Below are positions 51,153-60,779 of a DNA stretch of 64,000 nt, piece after piece. The position numbers and the translations under genes were made by a program. How positions within the stretch are numbered: position 1 is the first letter of the stretch; every line of letters starts with the position of its first letter. The stretch lies in contig JAUYSM010000004.1 of NCBI GenBank assembly GCA_030696315.1, forward strand, positions 1 to 64,000, written 5' to 3'. Under the pieces are notes generated by a model that saw only the letters and a list, made by a program, of their open reading frames with translations, ran no database searches and had not been told where the DNA came from. The DNA comes from Pseudohongiella sp. GTDB lineage: Bacteria > Pseudomonadota > Gammaproteobacteria > Pseudomonadales > Pseudohongiellaceae.

Positions 51153-51668
51153 GTGATTGATTTAACAAGCGCAAAGTCTATTTCGGAGTCTGCTGAAAAA
51201 GGCAGCCGTGAGCTGGATGACGAAGGCAAAAAGAAAAAGCTGAGTGATCGTCAGAAAGCCAGACGTATGCTGTTGCAGGCCCTGTATCAATGGGAAATGG
51301 CGCGCGCACCGGTCAATGAAATTCTGGCGGAATTTCTGGTTTATTATCAGGGAAAAATTGATCGCGACTTTTTTAAGGAAGTGTTCCCGCAAGTGGTGGC
51401 CAACGTTGCCAGTCTTGACGCCATGATGGCGCCGTGGCTGGACCGGGAAATGTCAGCACTGGATCCGATTGAATTGTCTTTGTTGCGTCTGGGTCTTTAC
51501 GAGCTGGAACATCGCATTGATGTGCCGTACAAGGTGGTGATCAACGAGGCGGTAGAACTGGCCAAAGTTTTTGGCGCCACAGACAGCCACAAGTACATTA
51601 ACGGCGTGCTGGATCGTGCGTCAAAAACCTTGCGAGTGTTGGAGCAGCGTGGCTCAGGGCGAGTTTGA
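51153..51668 (+). CDS. nusB: Transcription antitermination factor NusB
   Basis: A 171-residue RNA-binding protein. The NusB fold begins at about residue 30 (SDRQKARRMLLQALYQWEMA, with the basic RNA-binding ARRxxxQALYQW motif), and ends in ELSLLRLGLYELEHRIDVPY and VINEAVELAKVFGATDSHKY. It is the partner of NusE/S10 in rRNA antitermination. The N-terminal 30 residues are a charged extension. The start is GTG at 51153; no ATG fits. It overlaps thiL by 20 nt. Confidence 0.95.
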   Translation: MIDLTSAKSISESAEKGSRELDDEGKKKKLSDRQKARRMLLQALYQWEMARAPVNEILAEFLVYYQGKIDRDFFKEVFPQVVANVASLDAMMAPWLDREMSALDPIELSLLRLGLYELEHRIDVPYKVVINEAVELAKVFGATDSHKYINGVLDRASKTLRVLEQRGSGRV

Positions 51669-52674
51669 ACTGATCAGGCGCTACTTTGGTACGCCTGAGC
51701 TGAATTTTGCTCATGACGATGTGCTGCTGGGTCCGGGTGATGATGCAGCCATTGTGTCATTGCCTGCCGGTTTTAATCTGGTGATGTCCATCGATACGCT
51801 GAACGAGTCCGTTCACTTTCCGGCGCAAGCTGAGCCTTTTTTGCTGGCGCAACGTTGCCTGCTGGTGAATCTCAGTGATCTGGCAGCGATGGGTGCGGAG
51901 CCTGTGGCGTTTACGCTGGCGATCAGTCTGCCCTCGCCGGATGCGCGTTGGCTGGCTGCATTCAGCCAGGGGCTTGCGGCCGTTGCGCAGGCATACAAAT
52001 GTCCACTGATCGGTGGGGATACCACACGCGGCCCGTTATCGATCACTATTCAAGCGCACGGCAAAGTGCCCACCGGTAAAGCCCTGTTACGATCCGGCGC
52101 TGCCGTTGGTGATGCGGTTTATGTCACAGGTGAACTGGGTGATGGTGCCGCTGCGTTGTGGTGGTTATTGGCGGATGGCAGATTGAACAGTGCAGCACTC
52201 GATAATCCCGCAAGGCAGATGCTGAAGCAGGCGTTTTATCAGCCTGACGCGCGCATCAGTGCTGGTATTGCGCTGCGGGGGCTTGCCTCGGCCGCGCTGG
52301 ACATTTCTGATGGACTGGCGTCAGATCTTGCTCATGTACTGGAGGCCAGTGCTGGCAAAAATGCTGACGTATCACAAACCCTTGGTGCTGTGATTGACCC
52401 GGACGTCATTCCTTTATCTGATACCTTTTTAAAATGTGTGCCCAAATCCGAGCAATTGGCGCTGGCCTTAAGTGGCGGTGATGACTACGAGCTGTGCGTG
52501 TGTGTCCCGCCTGCGCATGAATCAGCAGCGCTTGCCGCGATGGAGGCACTGGGCATACGCTTCACACGCATAGGCCAAATTGATCAAGGTGTAGGTATTC
52601 GTTTACAAACTTTGTCAGGTCAGCAACACCCCTTGTCACTGAAAGGTTACAATCACTTCTCTGATCAACTGTGA
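51649..52674 (+). CDS. thiL: Thiamine-monophosphate kinase
   Basis: A 341-residue PurM-like ATP-dependent kinase making thiamine diphosphate. GPGDDAAIV (about 24-32) and SIDTLNESVHFP, NLSDLAAMGAEPVAFTLAIS, IGGDTTRGPLSITIQAHG and LDISDGLASDL are the metal and phosphate-binding blocks. GTG start at 51649, overlapping the end of nusB by 20 nt; GGAG is seven nt before it. An ATG frame from 51571 would start inside nusB and is rejected. Confidence 0.95.
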   Translation: MAQGEFELIRRYFGTPELNFAHDDVLLGPGDDAAIVSLPAGFNLVMSIDTLNESVHFPAQAEPFLLAQRCLLVNLSDLAAMGAEPVAFTLAISLPSPDARWLAAFSQGLAAVAQAYKCPLIGGDTTRGPLSITIQAHGKVPTGKALLRSGAAVGDAVYVTGELGDGAAALWWLLADGRLNSAALDNPARQMLKQAFYQPDARISAGIALRGLASAALDISDGLASDLAHVLEASAGKNADVSQTLGAVIDPDVIPLSDTFLKCVPKSEQLALALSGGDDYELCVCVPPAHESAALAAMEALGIRFTRIGQIDQGVGIRLQTLSGQQHPLSLKGYNHFSDQL

Positions 52675-52685
52675 GGTTGTGAATC

Positions 52686-53162
52686 ATGGCGGCAACGCCG
52701 GCATCTGTTTGGCGCAATCCAGTACATTTCCTGGCCTTTGGTCTGGGCAGTGGCGCAGCACCGCGCGCCCCCGGCACCTTTGGTACCCTCGCGGCGGCAG
52801 GGCTCTATCTGCTGTTACCTGACATGACCCCTTTTGCATACCTGCTGTTTCTGGCGGTGGGATTTGTGCTGGGTGTATGGTTGTGTGGCAAAACTGCTCA
52901 AGACATCGGGGTGCATGATCACGGCGGAATTGTCTGGGATGAATTTATTGGTTTCTGGTTGACCATGTTTCTGGCGCCGCCCGGTCTGTTGTGGCTGCTG
53001 TGTGGTTTTATGTTGTTTCGATTGTTTGACATCGTCAAACCCTGGCCGATCCGCTGGTTTGATCGTCATGTTCATGGTGGATTTGGCATCATGATCGACG
53101 ATGTACTGGCCGGTGTGATGGCCTGGATTTGTCTGCAGCTGTTGGCTGTCTGGATTCTGTAA
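52686..53162 (+). CDS. pgpA: Phosphatidylglycerophosphatase A
   Basis: A 158-residue integral membrane phosphatase that makes phosphatidylglycerol. GSGAAPRAPGTFGTLAAAGL (about 21-40) is the family signature and ends in the metal-binding DEFIGFWLTM (VWDEF). Four membrane helices. It lies 11 nt after thiL, in the usual thiL-pgpA order, which is a positional association, not a shared pathway. Confidence 0.95.
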   Translation: MAATPASVWRNPVHFLAFGLGSGAAPRAPGTFGTLAAAGLYLLLPDMTPFAYLLFLAVGFVLGVWLCGKTAQDIGVHDHGGIVWDEFIGFWLTMFLAPPGLLWLLCGFMLFRLFDIVKPWPIRWFDRHVHGGFGIMIDDVLAGVMAWICLQLLAVWIL

Positions 53163-53174
53163 GAGGTTTACCAC

Positions 53175-53765
53175 GTGACTATCAAGTTTGTTGCCAGCGC
53201 CACGCTCCCGACCGAGCTGGGTGATTTTTTAATTCATGGTTTTGAAGACACACTGACCGGCAAGGAGCATGTTGTGCTGAGTATGGGCGACATCAGCACA
53301 CCCGAGCCAGTCTTGTGCCGTCTGCACTCAGAATGTCTGACGGGCGATGCGCTTTTTAGTATGCGCTGCGATTGTGGACCTCAACTGCAATTTGCCATGC
53401 AGAAGGTCAAAGAAGCCGGCCGTGGCATGATTTTGTATTTGCGTCAGGAAGGCCGCGGGATTGGACTGCTGAACAAGATCAAGGCCTATTCCCTGCAGGA
53501 CAAAGGCGCTGATACCGTTGAGGCCAATGAACAATTGGGTTTTGCTGCCGACGGTCGTGAGTACGACATCTGTAAACCGATTCTGCAGCACTTTGGGGTC
53601 ACTCAGGTGCGCTTGATGACCAACAACCCGCTTAAAGTGGATGCGCTCAGAGCGCTGGGTATCGAGGTGGTTGATCGCGTGCCAATTGAAGCGGGGCTCA
53701 ACTTGCACAATGAAGATTACCTCGAAGTAAAAGGCCGCAAGATGGGGCATTTATTCAAGCAGTGA
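53175..53765 (+). CDS. ribA: GTP cyclohydrolase II
   Basis: A 196-residue stand-alone RibA that opens GTP to the first riboflavin intermediate. The zinc site is complete: [20 protein letters not shown] (three Cys). [20 protein letters not shown], with the catalytic Arg, is present, and [17 protein letters not shown] closes the site. GTG start (53175) 12 nt after pgpA. This gene supplies the activity that the RibBA C-terminal half has lost. Its stop touches that of btuF with no gap (TGA-TCA). Confidence 0.96.
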   Translation: MTIKFVASATLPTELGDFLIHGFEDTLTGKEHVVLSMGDISTPEPVLCRLHSECLTGDALFSMRCDCGPQLQFAMQKVKEAGRGMILYLRQEGRGIGLLNKIKAYSLQDKGADTVEANEQLGFAADGREYDICKPILQHFGVTQVRLMTNNPLKVDALRALGIEVVDRVPIEAGLNLHNEDYLEVKGRKMGHLFKQ

Positions 53766-54674
53766 TCAGCGGCGTGCCCGCGCTATCAGCTCACACATGG
53801 TATCCATTCCTTGCAGCGCTCTCAGGCTGTGGCGCTGCACAAGATCGGGCTCAATCGCATACAAGTGCTGATTGCGCACCGCCGTCATTTCAGGCCATTG
53901 CAACCAGTCGTTCAACCAAGCCGGACTTGTGTGGTCAGAGCCGCTGGCAATAATGACCTCCGGATCACGTAACAACACATCTTCAAGATTGACCTTTGGT
54001 CCCACCGGTAAATCCACAAAGATATTGACGCCCCCGCAGCGTCTGATCATGTCATTGATCAGTTCCGCGCCGCCCACGCTGATAATCGGTGAGTGCCATA
54101 CCTGATAAAACACCCGCACCGGTGTTGCGTTGGCGTGTTGGTTTTCAACCGCGCTCAGTCGGGTTAACAGTTGTTGACTCAAGCTGGCAGCCTGCTGGTT
54201 TTGTCCGGTCAATTCCCCCAGTCGCAGCAGATGCGCCGAGATGCTGAGCAGGCTGTCGGGTTCCGCGGTGTATACCGCAATGCCAAGCTCTTTGAGGCGT
54301 TGAATGGCATTACGAGGATTGCCTGTCAACCAGGCCACCACCAGGTCAGGTTGCAGGGCAATAATCTGCTCCATGTCGAGCATGTCGTACCGGCCAACAA
54401 TCGGGATGTCCAGCGCAGCCGGCGGAAAGTTGCTGTAGTCCATGACACCAAAGATGCGATCACCTGCACCCAGACTGAACAATAATTCAGTCATGGATGG
54501 GGCGAGGCTGATGATACGTTGCGCAGGTTTGTCGAGCGTTACCACGTATCCGGTGTCATCTTGCACAGACAGGTTTTGAGCAAAGGCAGTGCCAGACCAG
54601 ACCAGGCCGCTTGTCAACAATAGCAGCAGGTACGCCTTAATAGTCGATACCTTTCTGTACGCGAATGCCGGCAT
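53766..54674 (-). CDS. btuF: Cobalamin-type periplasmic substrate-binding protein
   Basis: A 302-residue protein of the BtuF/FepB-like binding-protein class. A signal peptide (MPAFAYRKVSTIKAYLLLLL ... SGTAFAQ) is followed by QRIISLAPSMTELLFSLGAG, ERIFGVMDYSN-type and VGRYDMLDMEQIIALQPDLV blocks, which are typical of B12 binding proteins. The neighbour cobO supports corrinoid uptake. The start at 54674 overlaps cobO by 38 nt; longer starts (54725) lie further within cobO. No permease or ATPase is nearby, so the rest of the transporter must be elsewhere. Could also bind a siderophore. Confidence 0.83.
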   Translation of the reverse strand: MPAFAYRKVSTIKAYLLLLLTSGLVWSGTAFAQNLSVQDDTGYVVTLDKPAQRIISLAPSMTELLFSLGAGDRIFGVMDYSNFPPAALDIPIVGRYDMLDMEQIIALQPDLVVAWLTGNPRNAIQRLKELGIAVYTAEPDSLLSISAHLLRLGELTGQNQQAASLSQQLLTRLSAVENQHANATPVRVFYQVWHSPIISVGGAELINDMIRRCGGVNIFVDLPVGPKVNLEDVLLRDPEVIIASGSDHTSPAWLNDWLQWPEMTAVRNQHLYAIEPDLVQRHSLRALQGMDTMCELIARARR

Positions 54675-55245
54675 TAAACGCATGTTTAACATCATTGATC
54701 TCGCTGACGGTGTCAGCCATGGCAATCAGTTTGTCATTGGCATTACGGCCGGTAACGATCACATGCTGATCGGCCGGTCGATTGCTCAAGGCCTCAAACA
54801 CCTTGTTGTGATCAAGGTAGCCATAGGTGAGCATATAGGTCAATTCGTCAAGCACCACCACTTTTACATCGGGATTGCTGAGTAATTGTTCCGCGTGTAC
54901 CCAGGTTTTTTCCGCGGCCGCGATGTCGCCTTCCCGGTCCTGAGTGTCCCAGGTAAAACCGGTGTTCATCACGTAGAACTCAACCAACGGGTGTTGGGAA
55001 AACAATAAGTGTTCGCCACAAACCCATTGGCCTTTGATGAACTGCACCACGCCGCAGCGCAGCCCATGGCCAACACTGCGCGCCAGCATGCCAAACGCTG
55101 AGGAGCTTTTGCCTTTGCCGTTTCCGGTGAGCACCAGCAGCAGGCCTTTATCGATCACTGCCGCTGCAATGCGTTCGTCGACATGCTGCTTTTTGCGTTG
55201 CATGGCTTTTTTATGGCGTTCGTTGCGTTCTTCGCGTGTTTCCAT
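54637..55245 (-). CDS. cobO: Cob(I)alamin adenosyltransferase
   Basis: A 202-residue BtuR/CobO enzyme that adds the adenosyl group to cobalamin. LLVLTGNGKGKSSSAFGMLA is the P-loop (about 35-54), and VVQFIKGQWVCGEHLLF and VVVLDELTYMLTYGYLDHNKV are family blocks. It lies 45 nt downstream of dxs and overlaps btuF, so it is in the same minus-strand run. No cobalamin riboswitch was recognised in the 45-nt gap. Confidence 0.96.
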   Translation of the reverse strand: METREERNERHKKAMQRKKQHVDERIAAAVIDKGLLLVLTGNGKGKSSSAFGMLARSVGHGLRCGVVQFIKGQWVCGEHLLFSQHPLVEFYVMNTGFTWDTQDREGDIAAAEKTWVHAEQLLSNPDVKVVVLDELTYMLTYGYLDHNKVFEALSNRPADQHVIVTGRNANDKLIAMADTVSEINDVKHAFNAGIRVQKGIDY

Positions 55246-55290
55246 CGGGATTACCTGCTTGAGTATTGAGTGTGAGCAAAAACACGCTGA

Positions 55291-57210
55291 TTAAATGCCC
55301 GCTGGAAAACTGCCGGCGCGGGTATGCAGTTTGCATCGCGCCAGTTTATTGCGCACGGCATCAACAATGCCGTCTCTGTCGAGGCCGACACCCGCGAGCA
55401 TTTCGGGCACACGGCCATGCGCCATAAACAGATCAGGTAAACCCAGATTCAACACAGGTATCTGATAGTCGTTTTGCAATAGCCATTCATTGACGGCAGA
55501 GCCCGCACCACCGGCCAGGGCATTTTCTTCGATGGTCACCAGCAAGGCGTGCTGTTTGGTGAGTTCTTCGATCAAGGCCGTGTCCAGTGGTTTGATAAAG
55601 CGCATGTCTGCCACGGTGGCATCCAGCACATCGCCGGCCGCCAGCGCCGTGTGGACCATACTGCCAAAACCCAGCAAGGCAACGGTATGGCCTTGGCGTT
55701 TGATCACACCCTGTCCAATCGGTAATGCCGTCATCTGCTGGTTGATCACAGCACCCGGTCCTTTGCCGCGCGGGTAGCGCACTGCGGCAGGCCCGATGTA
55801 TTGATGGCCGGTGTATAACATCTGCCGGCATTCGTTTTCGTCACTGGGGGCCATGATCAGCATGTTGGGAATGCAGCGCAGGAAACTCAAATCAAAACTG
55901 CCGGCATGCGTGGGGCCGTCTTCACCCACCAGTCCAGCCCGGTCAATTGCAAACAACACATCCAGATTTTGCAAAGCAACATCGTGAATCAGCTGGTCAT
56001 AAGCTCGCTGCAGAAAGGTGGAGTAAATAGCCACCACGGGTTTGGCACCATCGCAGGCCATACCCGCCGCAAATGTCACCGCATGTTGTTCTGCAATGGC
56101 AACATCATAAAAACGCGCTGGAAATTGTTCGGCAAAATCATCCATGCCCGAACCTGCGCTCATCGCCGGCGTGACTGCAACCAGACGTTCATCCTGCTGC
56201 GCCATGTCGATCAGCCAGTCACCAAATACCTTGGAATAACTGGGTGAAGCCGGTTTGATATCCAGCGGTTTACGCGGTTTGACCTCAATTTTGGTCAAGG
56301 CATGCATACCAAACGGATCGTTCTCGGATGCCGTGTAACCTTTGCCTTTTTGAGTCACCACGTGCAACAGTTGTGGGCCGCGTAACTCACGAATATTGCT
56401 GAGCACTTCGATCAGACGGCCGATGTCGTGGCCATCCACCAGCCCGATGTAGTTGAAGCCGATTTCTTCAAACAGGGTGCCGGGCGACACCATGCCTTTC
56501 ATATATTCTTCAGCGCGGTGCGCCGCCTTTAATGCCGGTGGAATTTTTGACAGCATTTTTTTGCTGCCGGCCCGGATAAAGTTGTAAGGCTTGCTGGCCC
56601 ACATGCGTGCAAAGTAGCTGGATAATCCGCCGACATTGCGCGAGATCGACATATTGTTATCGTTGAGGATAACCAGCACATTATCGTCCAGCTCTCCAGC
56701 GTGATTGAGCGCTTCAAACGCCATGCCCGCCGTCATGGCACCGTCGCCGATGACGGCGATGACGTGGCGATCCTTTTGCTGCTGGCGTGCCGCAACCATC
56801 ATGCCGAGCGCGGCACTGATTGAGGTGCTTGAATGGCCAACACCAAAACAATCAAATTCGCTTTCGTCACGGCTTGGGAATGCTGCCAGCCCACCGGGTT
56901 GACGCATGGTCAACATTTGTTCGCGCCGACCAGTCAGTATCTTGTGCGGGTAAGTCTGATGGCCAACATCCCACACCAGTCGGTCGTCAGGGGTGTTGAA
57001 TACATAATGCAGTGCAATGGTCAGTTCTACCACGCCCAGCCCTGCACCAAAATGCCCGCCAGTCTGGCCCACTGAGTACAGGAGGAAGTTGCGCAGTTCT
57101 CTCGCCAGGTCCGCGAATTGCGCAGGATCCATGGCGCGCAGATCCGCGGGGCTGTTGACCTGATCGAGCAGCGGAGTGTCCGGTCTCGTCAGAGGAATTT
57201 CATTTAGCAT
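55291..57210 (-). CDS. dxs: 1-deoxy-D-xylulose-5-phosphate synthase
   Basis: A 639-residue thiamine-diphosphate enzyme that starts the MEP isoprenoid pathway from pyruvate and glyceraldehyde 3-phosphate. [38 protein letters not shown] (His at the active site), [20 protein letters not shown] (TPP GDG motif), [20 protein letters not shown] (catalytic Glu) and GIETLVEIG-type end region are present. Full length. Third gene in the xseB-ispA-dxs run, 101 nt after ispA. Confidence 0.97.
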   Translation of the reverse strand: MLNEIPLTRPDTPLLDQVNSPADLRAMDPAQFADLARELRNFLLYSVGQTGGHFGAGLGVVELTIALHYVFNTPDDRLVWDVGHQTYPHKILTGRREQMLTMRQPGGLAAFPSRDESEFDCFGVGHSSTSISAALGMMVAARQQQKDRHVIAVIGDGAMTAGMAFEALNHAGELDDNVLVILNDNNMSISRNVGGLSSYFARMWASKPYNFIRAGSKKMLSKIPPALKAAHRAEEYMKGMVSPGTLFEEIGFNYIGLVDGHDIGRLIEVLSNIRELRGPQLLHVVTQKGKGYTASENDPFGMHALTKIEVKPRKPLDIKPASPSYSKVFGDWLIDMAQQDERLVAVTPAMSAGSGMDDFAEQFPARFYDVAIAEQHAVTFAAGMACDGAKPVVAIYSTFLQRAYDQLIHDVALQNLDVLFAIDRAGLVGEDGPTHAGSFDLSFLRCIPNMLIMAPSDENECRQMLYTGHQYIGPAAVRYPRGKGPGAVINQQMTALPIGQGVIKRQGHTVALLGFGSMVHTALAAGDVLDATVADMRFIKPLDTALIEELTKQHALLVTIEENALAGGAGSAVNEWLLQNDYQIPVLNLGLPDLFMAHGRVPEMLAGVGLDRDGIVDAVRNKLARCKLHTRAGSFPAGI

Positions 57211-57311
57211 GGCGTGTGTGCCCGATCAGTCGCTGGCCGCCTGTGACGGTCAGTTTCCGGTGATTTTTACGGAGCGGCTACGTTAATCAATCGTATGGTA
57301 TTCGTCAAACG

Positions 57312-58214
57312 CTAGTGTTGTCGGGCAGTGATATAAGTGGCGATATCGCGTAATAAACGGGTGTCGGCGTCAATGGAACTCAGTGCTGAATGCGCTTGAT
57401 GAATCAGCGATTCAGCCTTTGACTGTGCACCGTCGAGCCCCAGCAAGCTGACATAAGTCGGTTTATTGCGCGCAATATCGGAGCCCTGTGGTTTGCCCAG
57501 AACTTCGGTGTTGCTGATCACGTCCAGAACGTCGTCGTGCACCTGAAACGCAAGCCCGATGCACCGCGAATAGTCACGCAGGGCATTGAGCACAGACATA
57601 TCACGGCAATGTGCACTGAACGCACCGAGTTCCACACTGGCCTGTATCAGTGCGCCGGTTTTTAACATGTGCATATTTTCGAGTTCCGCCAGTGATAATT
57701 GTTGACCAACGGCGGCCAGATCAATGCTTTGCCCCGCGATCATGCCTTCGCTGCCAGCTGCACGTGCCAACAGTGCCAGCATCTGAAGCCTGATGTCGGT
57801 ATCAATCTGTTGATTTTCTGCCAGCAGCTGAAATGCCAGGCTTTGCAGGGCATCACCAGCCAGAATCGCGGTGGCTTCATCAAAGGCGCGGTGGAGAGTG
57901 GGTTTGCCGCGGCGCAAATCATCATTGTCCATGGCAGGCAGGTCGTCATGGATCAGCGAGTAACAATGGATAAACTCAACGGCCGTCGCAGCGGCATCTG
58001 CAGCATCTGGCTGGCCACCCAGTGCCTGGGCGCTGGCATAGACCAGACAGGGGCGGATACGTTTGCCGCCTAGCAGACTGCTGTAACGCATAGCCTCCAC
58101 CAGTCGATCAGGCATGGCAGTCAAGCCAGTGAGGCTGGTCTGCATGTGCGTTTCGCAGCGCTGACGGCAACGTGCCAGAAACAATGTCACATCATGTTGT
58201 TCGGCGTGCACCAT
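57312..58214 (-). CDS. ispA: Farnesyl/geranyl diphosphate synthase IspA
   Basis: A 300-residue prenyl synthase that extends DMAPP with IPP. Both Asp-rich motifs are visible: SLIHDDLPAMDNDDLRRGKP (first) and AFQVHDDVLDVISNTE (second). GGKRIRPCLVYASAQALGG precedes the first one. ATG overlaps the xseB stop (ATGA), showing translational coupling. Normal length. Confidence 0.96.
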   Translation of the reverse strand: MVHAEQHDVTLFLARCRQRCETHMQTSLTGLTAMPDRLVEAMRYSSLLGGKRIRPCLVYASAQALGGQPDAADAAATAVEFIHCYSLIHDDLPAMDNDDLRRGKPTLHRAFDEATAILAGDALQSLAFQLLAENQQIDTDIRLQMLALLARAAGSEGMIAGQSIDLAAVGQQLSLAELENMHMLKTGALIQASVELGAFSAHCRDMSVLNALRDYSRCIGLAFQVHDDVLDVISNTEVLGKPQGSDIARNKPTYVSLLGLDGAQSKAESLIHQAHSALSSIDADTRLLRDIATYITARQH

Positions 58215-58492
58215 CAGTCTCCTGATGCGCTGGTGGCGCTGGCAGAATTGGCTCCCAACCCTGCGCTCGTCAGATCAAAGGCTTCTGGATTGCCGTCAGC
58301 ACGCGTCAGCATTTGGACTTTGAGCTCTGCCTGTTGTAAGGCTTGTTGGCAATCGCGTGTGAGTTTAATGCCGGTCTCAAAAGCGCTGAGTGCATCTTCC
58401 AGGCTCATCTGACCATCTTCCATGCGCGACACCAGTGTTTCGAGTTGTGCCAGGGTTTCTTCAAACGCAGGTGCCTGGTTATTGTCTGACAT
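58214..58492 (-). CDS. xseB: Exodeoxyribonuclease VII small subunit
   Basis: A 92-residue protein: APAFEETLAQLETLVSRMED, LSAFETGIKLTRDCQQALQQ and AELKVQMLTRADG, the family blocks. It joins XseA, which is not in the window, to degrade single-strand DNA. First in the xseB-ispA-dxs run. Slightly longer than E. coli's 80 residues because of the C-terminal tail. Confidence 0.95.
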   Translation of the reverse strand: MSDNNQAPAFEETLAQLETLVSRMEDGQMSLEDALSAFETGIKLTRDCQQALQQAELKVQMLTRADGNPEAFDLTSAGLGANSASATSASGD

Positions 58493-58620
58493 TGTGTGGT
58501 GACCTCTTTGGTGAGAAGGGAATTATCGGCTGTTCGGCCTGGCAAGGCAATTCAATCAGTGCTGGCGTTGACCCTTGAACGATGCGCGCAGTATGCTGGC
58601 GCCTCCGTTCGGGGGGGCAA

Positions 58621-59484
58621 ATGAATAACAAAGTTACAATCAGTCAGCAGGAACACGATGCTACCAGACAAGATCAGCGTCTGAATGATCCGGGTGCATT
58701 TTTACCACCCAAGCTTGAGGTCAAAGATTTCTATCGTCAGGACTGGCGGATTCAGTTCGGGCTGATCGTAACACTGCTCTGGTTGTTGGCTGGATCTCTG
58801 TATATTTCAAGAGCGGTTGGCTGGCACGAGTTTGTGCGCTTGCCTATCGCCGAGATGGGTAATTTTCTTGAAGGTGCGTTTGCACCGCTGGCGTTTCTCT
58901 GGCTGGTGATAGGACTTTTTATCCAGCAAACCATTCTGGCGCAAAACAATCGAGAGCTGTATCACAGCAATATTGTGTCGGCCCGTCAGGCTGAGGCGCT
59001 GTCCGCCAATGAGCGCAATGCCAGACAGGAAACCTTTTTTAAAATTGCTGACAATACCCGTCGGCAACTTGGCGGTATTACCGGACTGCTTTTGTTATCC
59101 AGCAAAGGTGCGCAAGGCGATGCTTCCATTACTGAAGCCGATTTTGCTGAAATGTGGCACCAATTTGCGACTGGGGATTTTGAGATATTCTCGCGCCGAT
59201 TCCTGACCCTGGCCGGGCGTGGCGAAGAGTTGATGCCACTGTTTTACGGTACCCAGATCCGGATTACCCACACCGAAAACTTTATTGTGAATTTTGACCG
59301 GCTGCTGAAACTGGCACGTGATTGTGACATCAACGGCATTATTACGGATGCCCAGCTGCACTCCGCGCACGGATTGCTGAGCTCCAGGATGCGAGAACTG
59401 CACCCTCGCATCAAATTCCGACGTTATGAAATGACCCGCACCAGCACTTACCTTGACCAGATCATGAAGCAGAGTATGGAGTAA
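58621..59484 (+). CDS. Membrane protein of unknown function
   Basis: A 287-residue protein. Two membrane helices are at about 42-64 (FGLIVTLLWLLAGSLYIS) and 78-102 (FAPLAFLWLVIGLFIQQTIL), followed by a charged region and possible coiled coil (about 105-150) and a mostly helical soluble C-terminus with FRRYEMTRTSTYLDQIM. I do not recognise the family. The start at 58621 follows a GGGGGG run at 58611-58616. It lies 7 nt from the 2OG oxygenase gene, so the two may share a transcript. Confidence 0.75.
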   Translation: MNNKVTISQQEHDATRQDQRLNDPGAFLPPKLEVKDFYRQDWRIQFGLIVTLLWLLAGSLYISRAVGWHEFVRLPIAEMGNFLEGAFAPLAFLWLVIGLFIQQTILAQNNRELYHSNIVSARQAEALSANERNARQETFFKIADNTRRQLGGITGLLLLSSKGAQGDASITEADFAEMWHQFATGDFEIFSRRFLTLAGRGEELMPLFYGTQIRITHTENFIVNFDRLLKLARDCDINGIITDAQLHSAHGLLSSRMRELHPRIKFRRYEMTRTSTYLDQIMKQSME

Positions 59485-59491
59485 GGCCCCG

Positions 59492-60163
59492 GTGATCTGT
59501 CAGCAGTTTGATGGTGGTGAAGAAGAAGACTGTTTTGAACGCTTTGTGACGGCGCTTCAGCAGCAGCCATGGGTGGTTGTGCAGAATGCTTTGCCACCGG
59601 CCTTGGCAGAAGTCTTGTTCGCCCGTGTGAGAGCCATGAAGCCAGCCGATTTTACCGCCGCCGGCATCGGTCGCAGTACAGACCATATGCTCAATCAATT
59701 TGTGCGGCGGGATCAAATCCGCTGGATAGAAGGGGTGGACGACACGGAACAAGCCTGGCTGGCCTGGTGCTCGCGCTTACAACAGTATCTGAATCGACGG
59801 CTGTTCCTTGGCCTGTTTTCATTCGAATCACACTTTGCTCATTACGCGCCGGGCGCTTTCTATAAAAAACATGTTGATGCGTTTAAACCTGATCAGACCG
59901 AGCGGGGTGCCCGCAGAGTTTTGTCGCTGGTTGCGTATCTGAATCCAGCCTGGCAAAGCGCAGATGGTGGTGAGTTAGTCATTTATGACGAAAGCTCACC
60001 TGCGCCGATTGCAAAAATACAGCCCATGTACGGCTCGGTGGCGTTGTTTCTGAGTGATGAGGTGCCGCATGAAGTGGCACCCGCCATGAGAGATCGTTAC
60101 AGTATCGCTGGCTGGTTTCGTGTCAATGGTTCAAAAGCGGACCGGGTAGACCCACCAAACTAA
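59492..60163 (+). CDS. 2OG-Fe(II) oxygenase (prolyl-4-hydroxylase-like)
   Basis: A 223-residue dioxygenase of the P4Hc/PKHD type. FAHYAPGAFYKKHVDAFKPD contains the iron His-x-Asp, and the later DEVPHEVAPAMRDRYSIAGW contains the second iron His and the 2OG-binding Arg (MRDRYS). A GTG at 59492 starts the product, 7 nt after the previous stop. Substrate unknown; close relatives act on peptidyl proline or on ribosomal proteins. Confidence 0.9.
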   Translation: MICQQFDGGEEEDCFERFVTALQQQPWVVVQNALPPALAEVLFARVRAMKPADFTAAGIGRSTDHMLNQFVRRDQIRWIEGVDDTEQAWLAWCSRLQQYLNRRLFLGLFSFESHFAHYAPGAFYKKHVDAFKPDQTERGARRVLSLVAYLNPAWQSADGGELVIYDESSPAPIAKIQPMYGSVALFLSDEVPHEVAPAMRDRYSIAGWFRVNGSKADRVDPPN

Positions 60164-60308
60164 TCTTCGCTGGCTGTTTTTTGACGGCGTGCGACGATTT
60201 GTTGTTCCGCTGCGTCGAAGTCTTGTGCAGCGACAATCATAATTCTCAATTTTCTGTTACTTTTCGCCACACGTTTAGTCAGGGTCACCGATGTGACAGG
60301 GGTATAAG

Positions 60309-60662
60309 ATGTTTAAGAAAGTATTAATGATCGCGGGTTCTGCATTGTTGTTCTCTCAAATGGCGTTTGCGGACGTCAGTGGTGACTGGAATTTTGCGGT
60401 TGAGATTCCGGGTGCAGGGTCAGGCAACGCGGGTGTTGTGATGCAGCAAGCCGCCGACGGCAGCATCACTGGCAAGTATTCCGGGCAGCTGGGCAACTCT
60501 GATTTCACCGGCAAAGCGGATGGCAATGCCTTTGAATTCACGCTGGCCAGCCAGATGGGCGCAATTAAATACGCAGGTGAATTACAGGCTGACGGTACCC
60601 TGAAAGGTACCCTCAATCTGGGTGACATGGGCCAGGGTAATTTTACTGCGACCAAAAAGTAA
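60309..60662 (+). CDS. Small exported protein of unknown function
   Basis: A 117-residue protein with a signal peptide (MFKKVLMIAGSALLFSQMAF, cut near FADV). The mature part has beta-rich repeats (DFTGKADGNAFEFTLASQMG; GTLKGTLNLGDMGQGNFTA), like a small periplasmic lipocalin-style or OstA-like fold. No function is known to me. Upstream AGGGGT (60298-60303) is a weak ribosome binding site. Confidence 0.78.
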   Translation: MFKKVLMIAGSALLFSQMAFADVSGDWNFAVEIPGAGSGNAGVVMQQAADGSITGKYSGQLGNSDFTGKADGNAFEFTLASQMGAIKYAGELQADGTLKGTLNLGDMGQGNFTATKK

Positions 60663-60670
60663 TTTTGTTG

Positions 60671-60712
60671 GCCGCTCGCTGCATGTTGTCTGGTCGGTGA
60701 GCGGCTAGCTTT
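60671..60712 (+). terminator. Possible terminator after the small exported protein
   Basis: GCCGCTC (60671-60677) pairs with GAGCGGC (60699-60705), extended inward by G-T and C-G pairs; only a short T run (TTT) follows. Confidence 0.4.
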
Positions 60713-60779
60713 AATAGGCTTGACACTGAAAAACTGAAGTGGTTATATCGCCAGACAACAAGGGGAGGTGCATAACAAC

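Noticed and set aside
55246-55290. Cobalamin riboswitch before cobO
   Set aside because: Only 45 nt lie between dxs and cobO, too short for the element.
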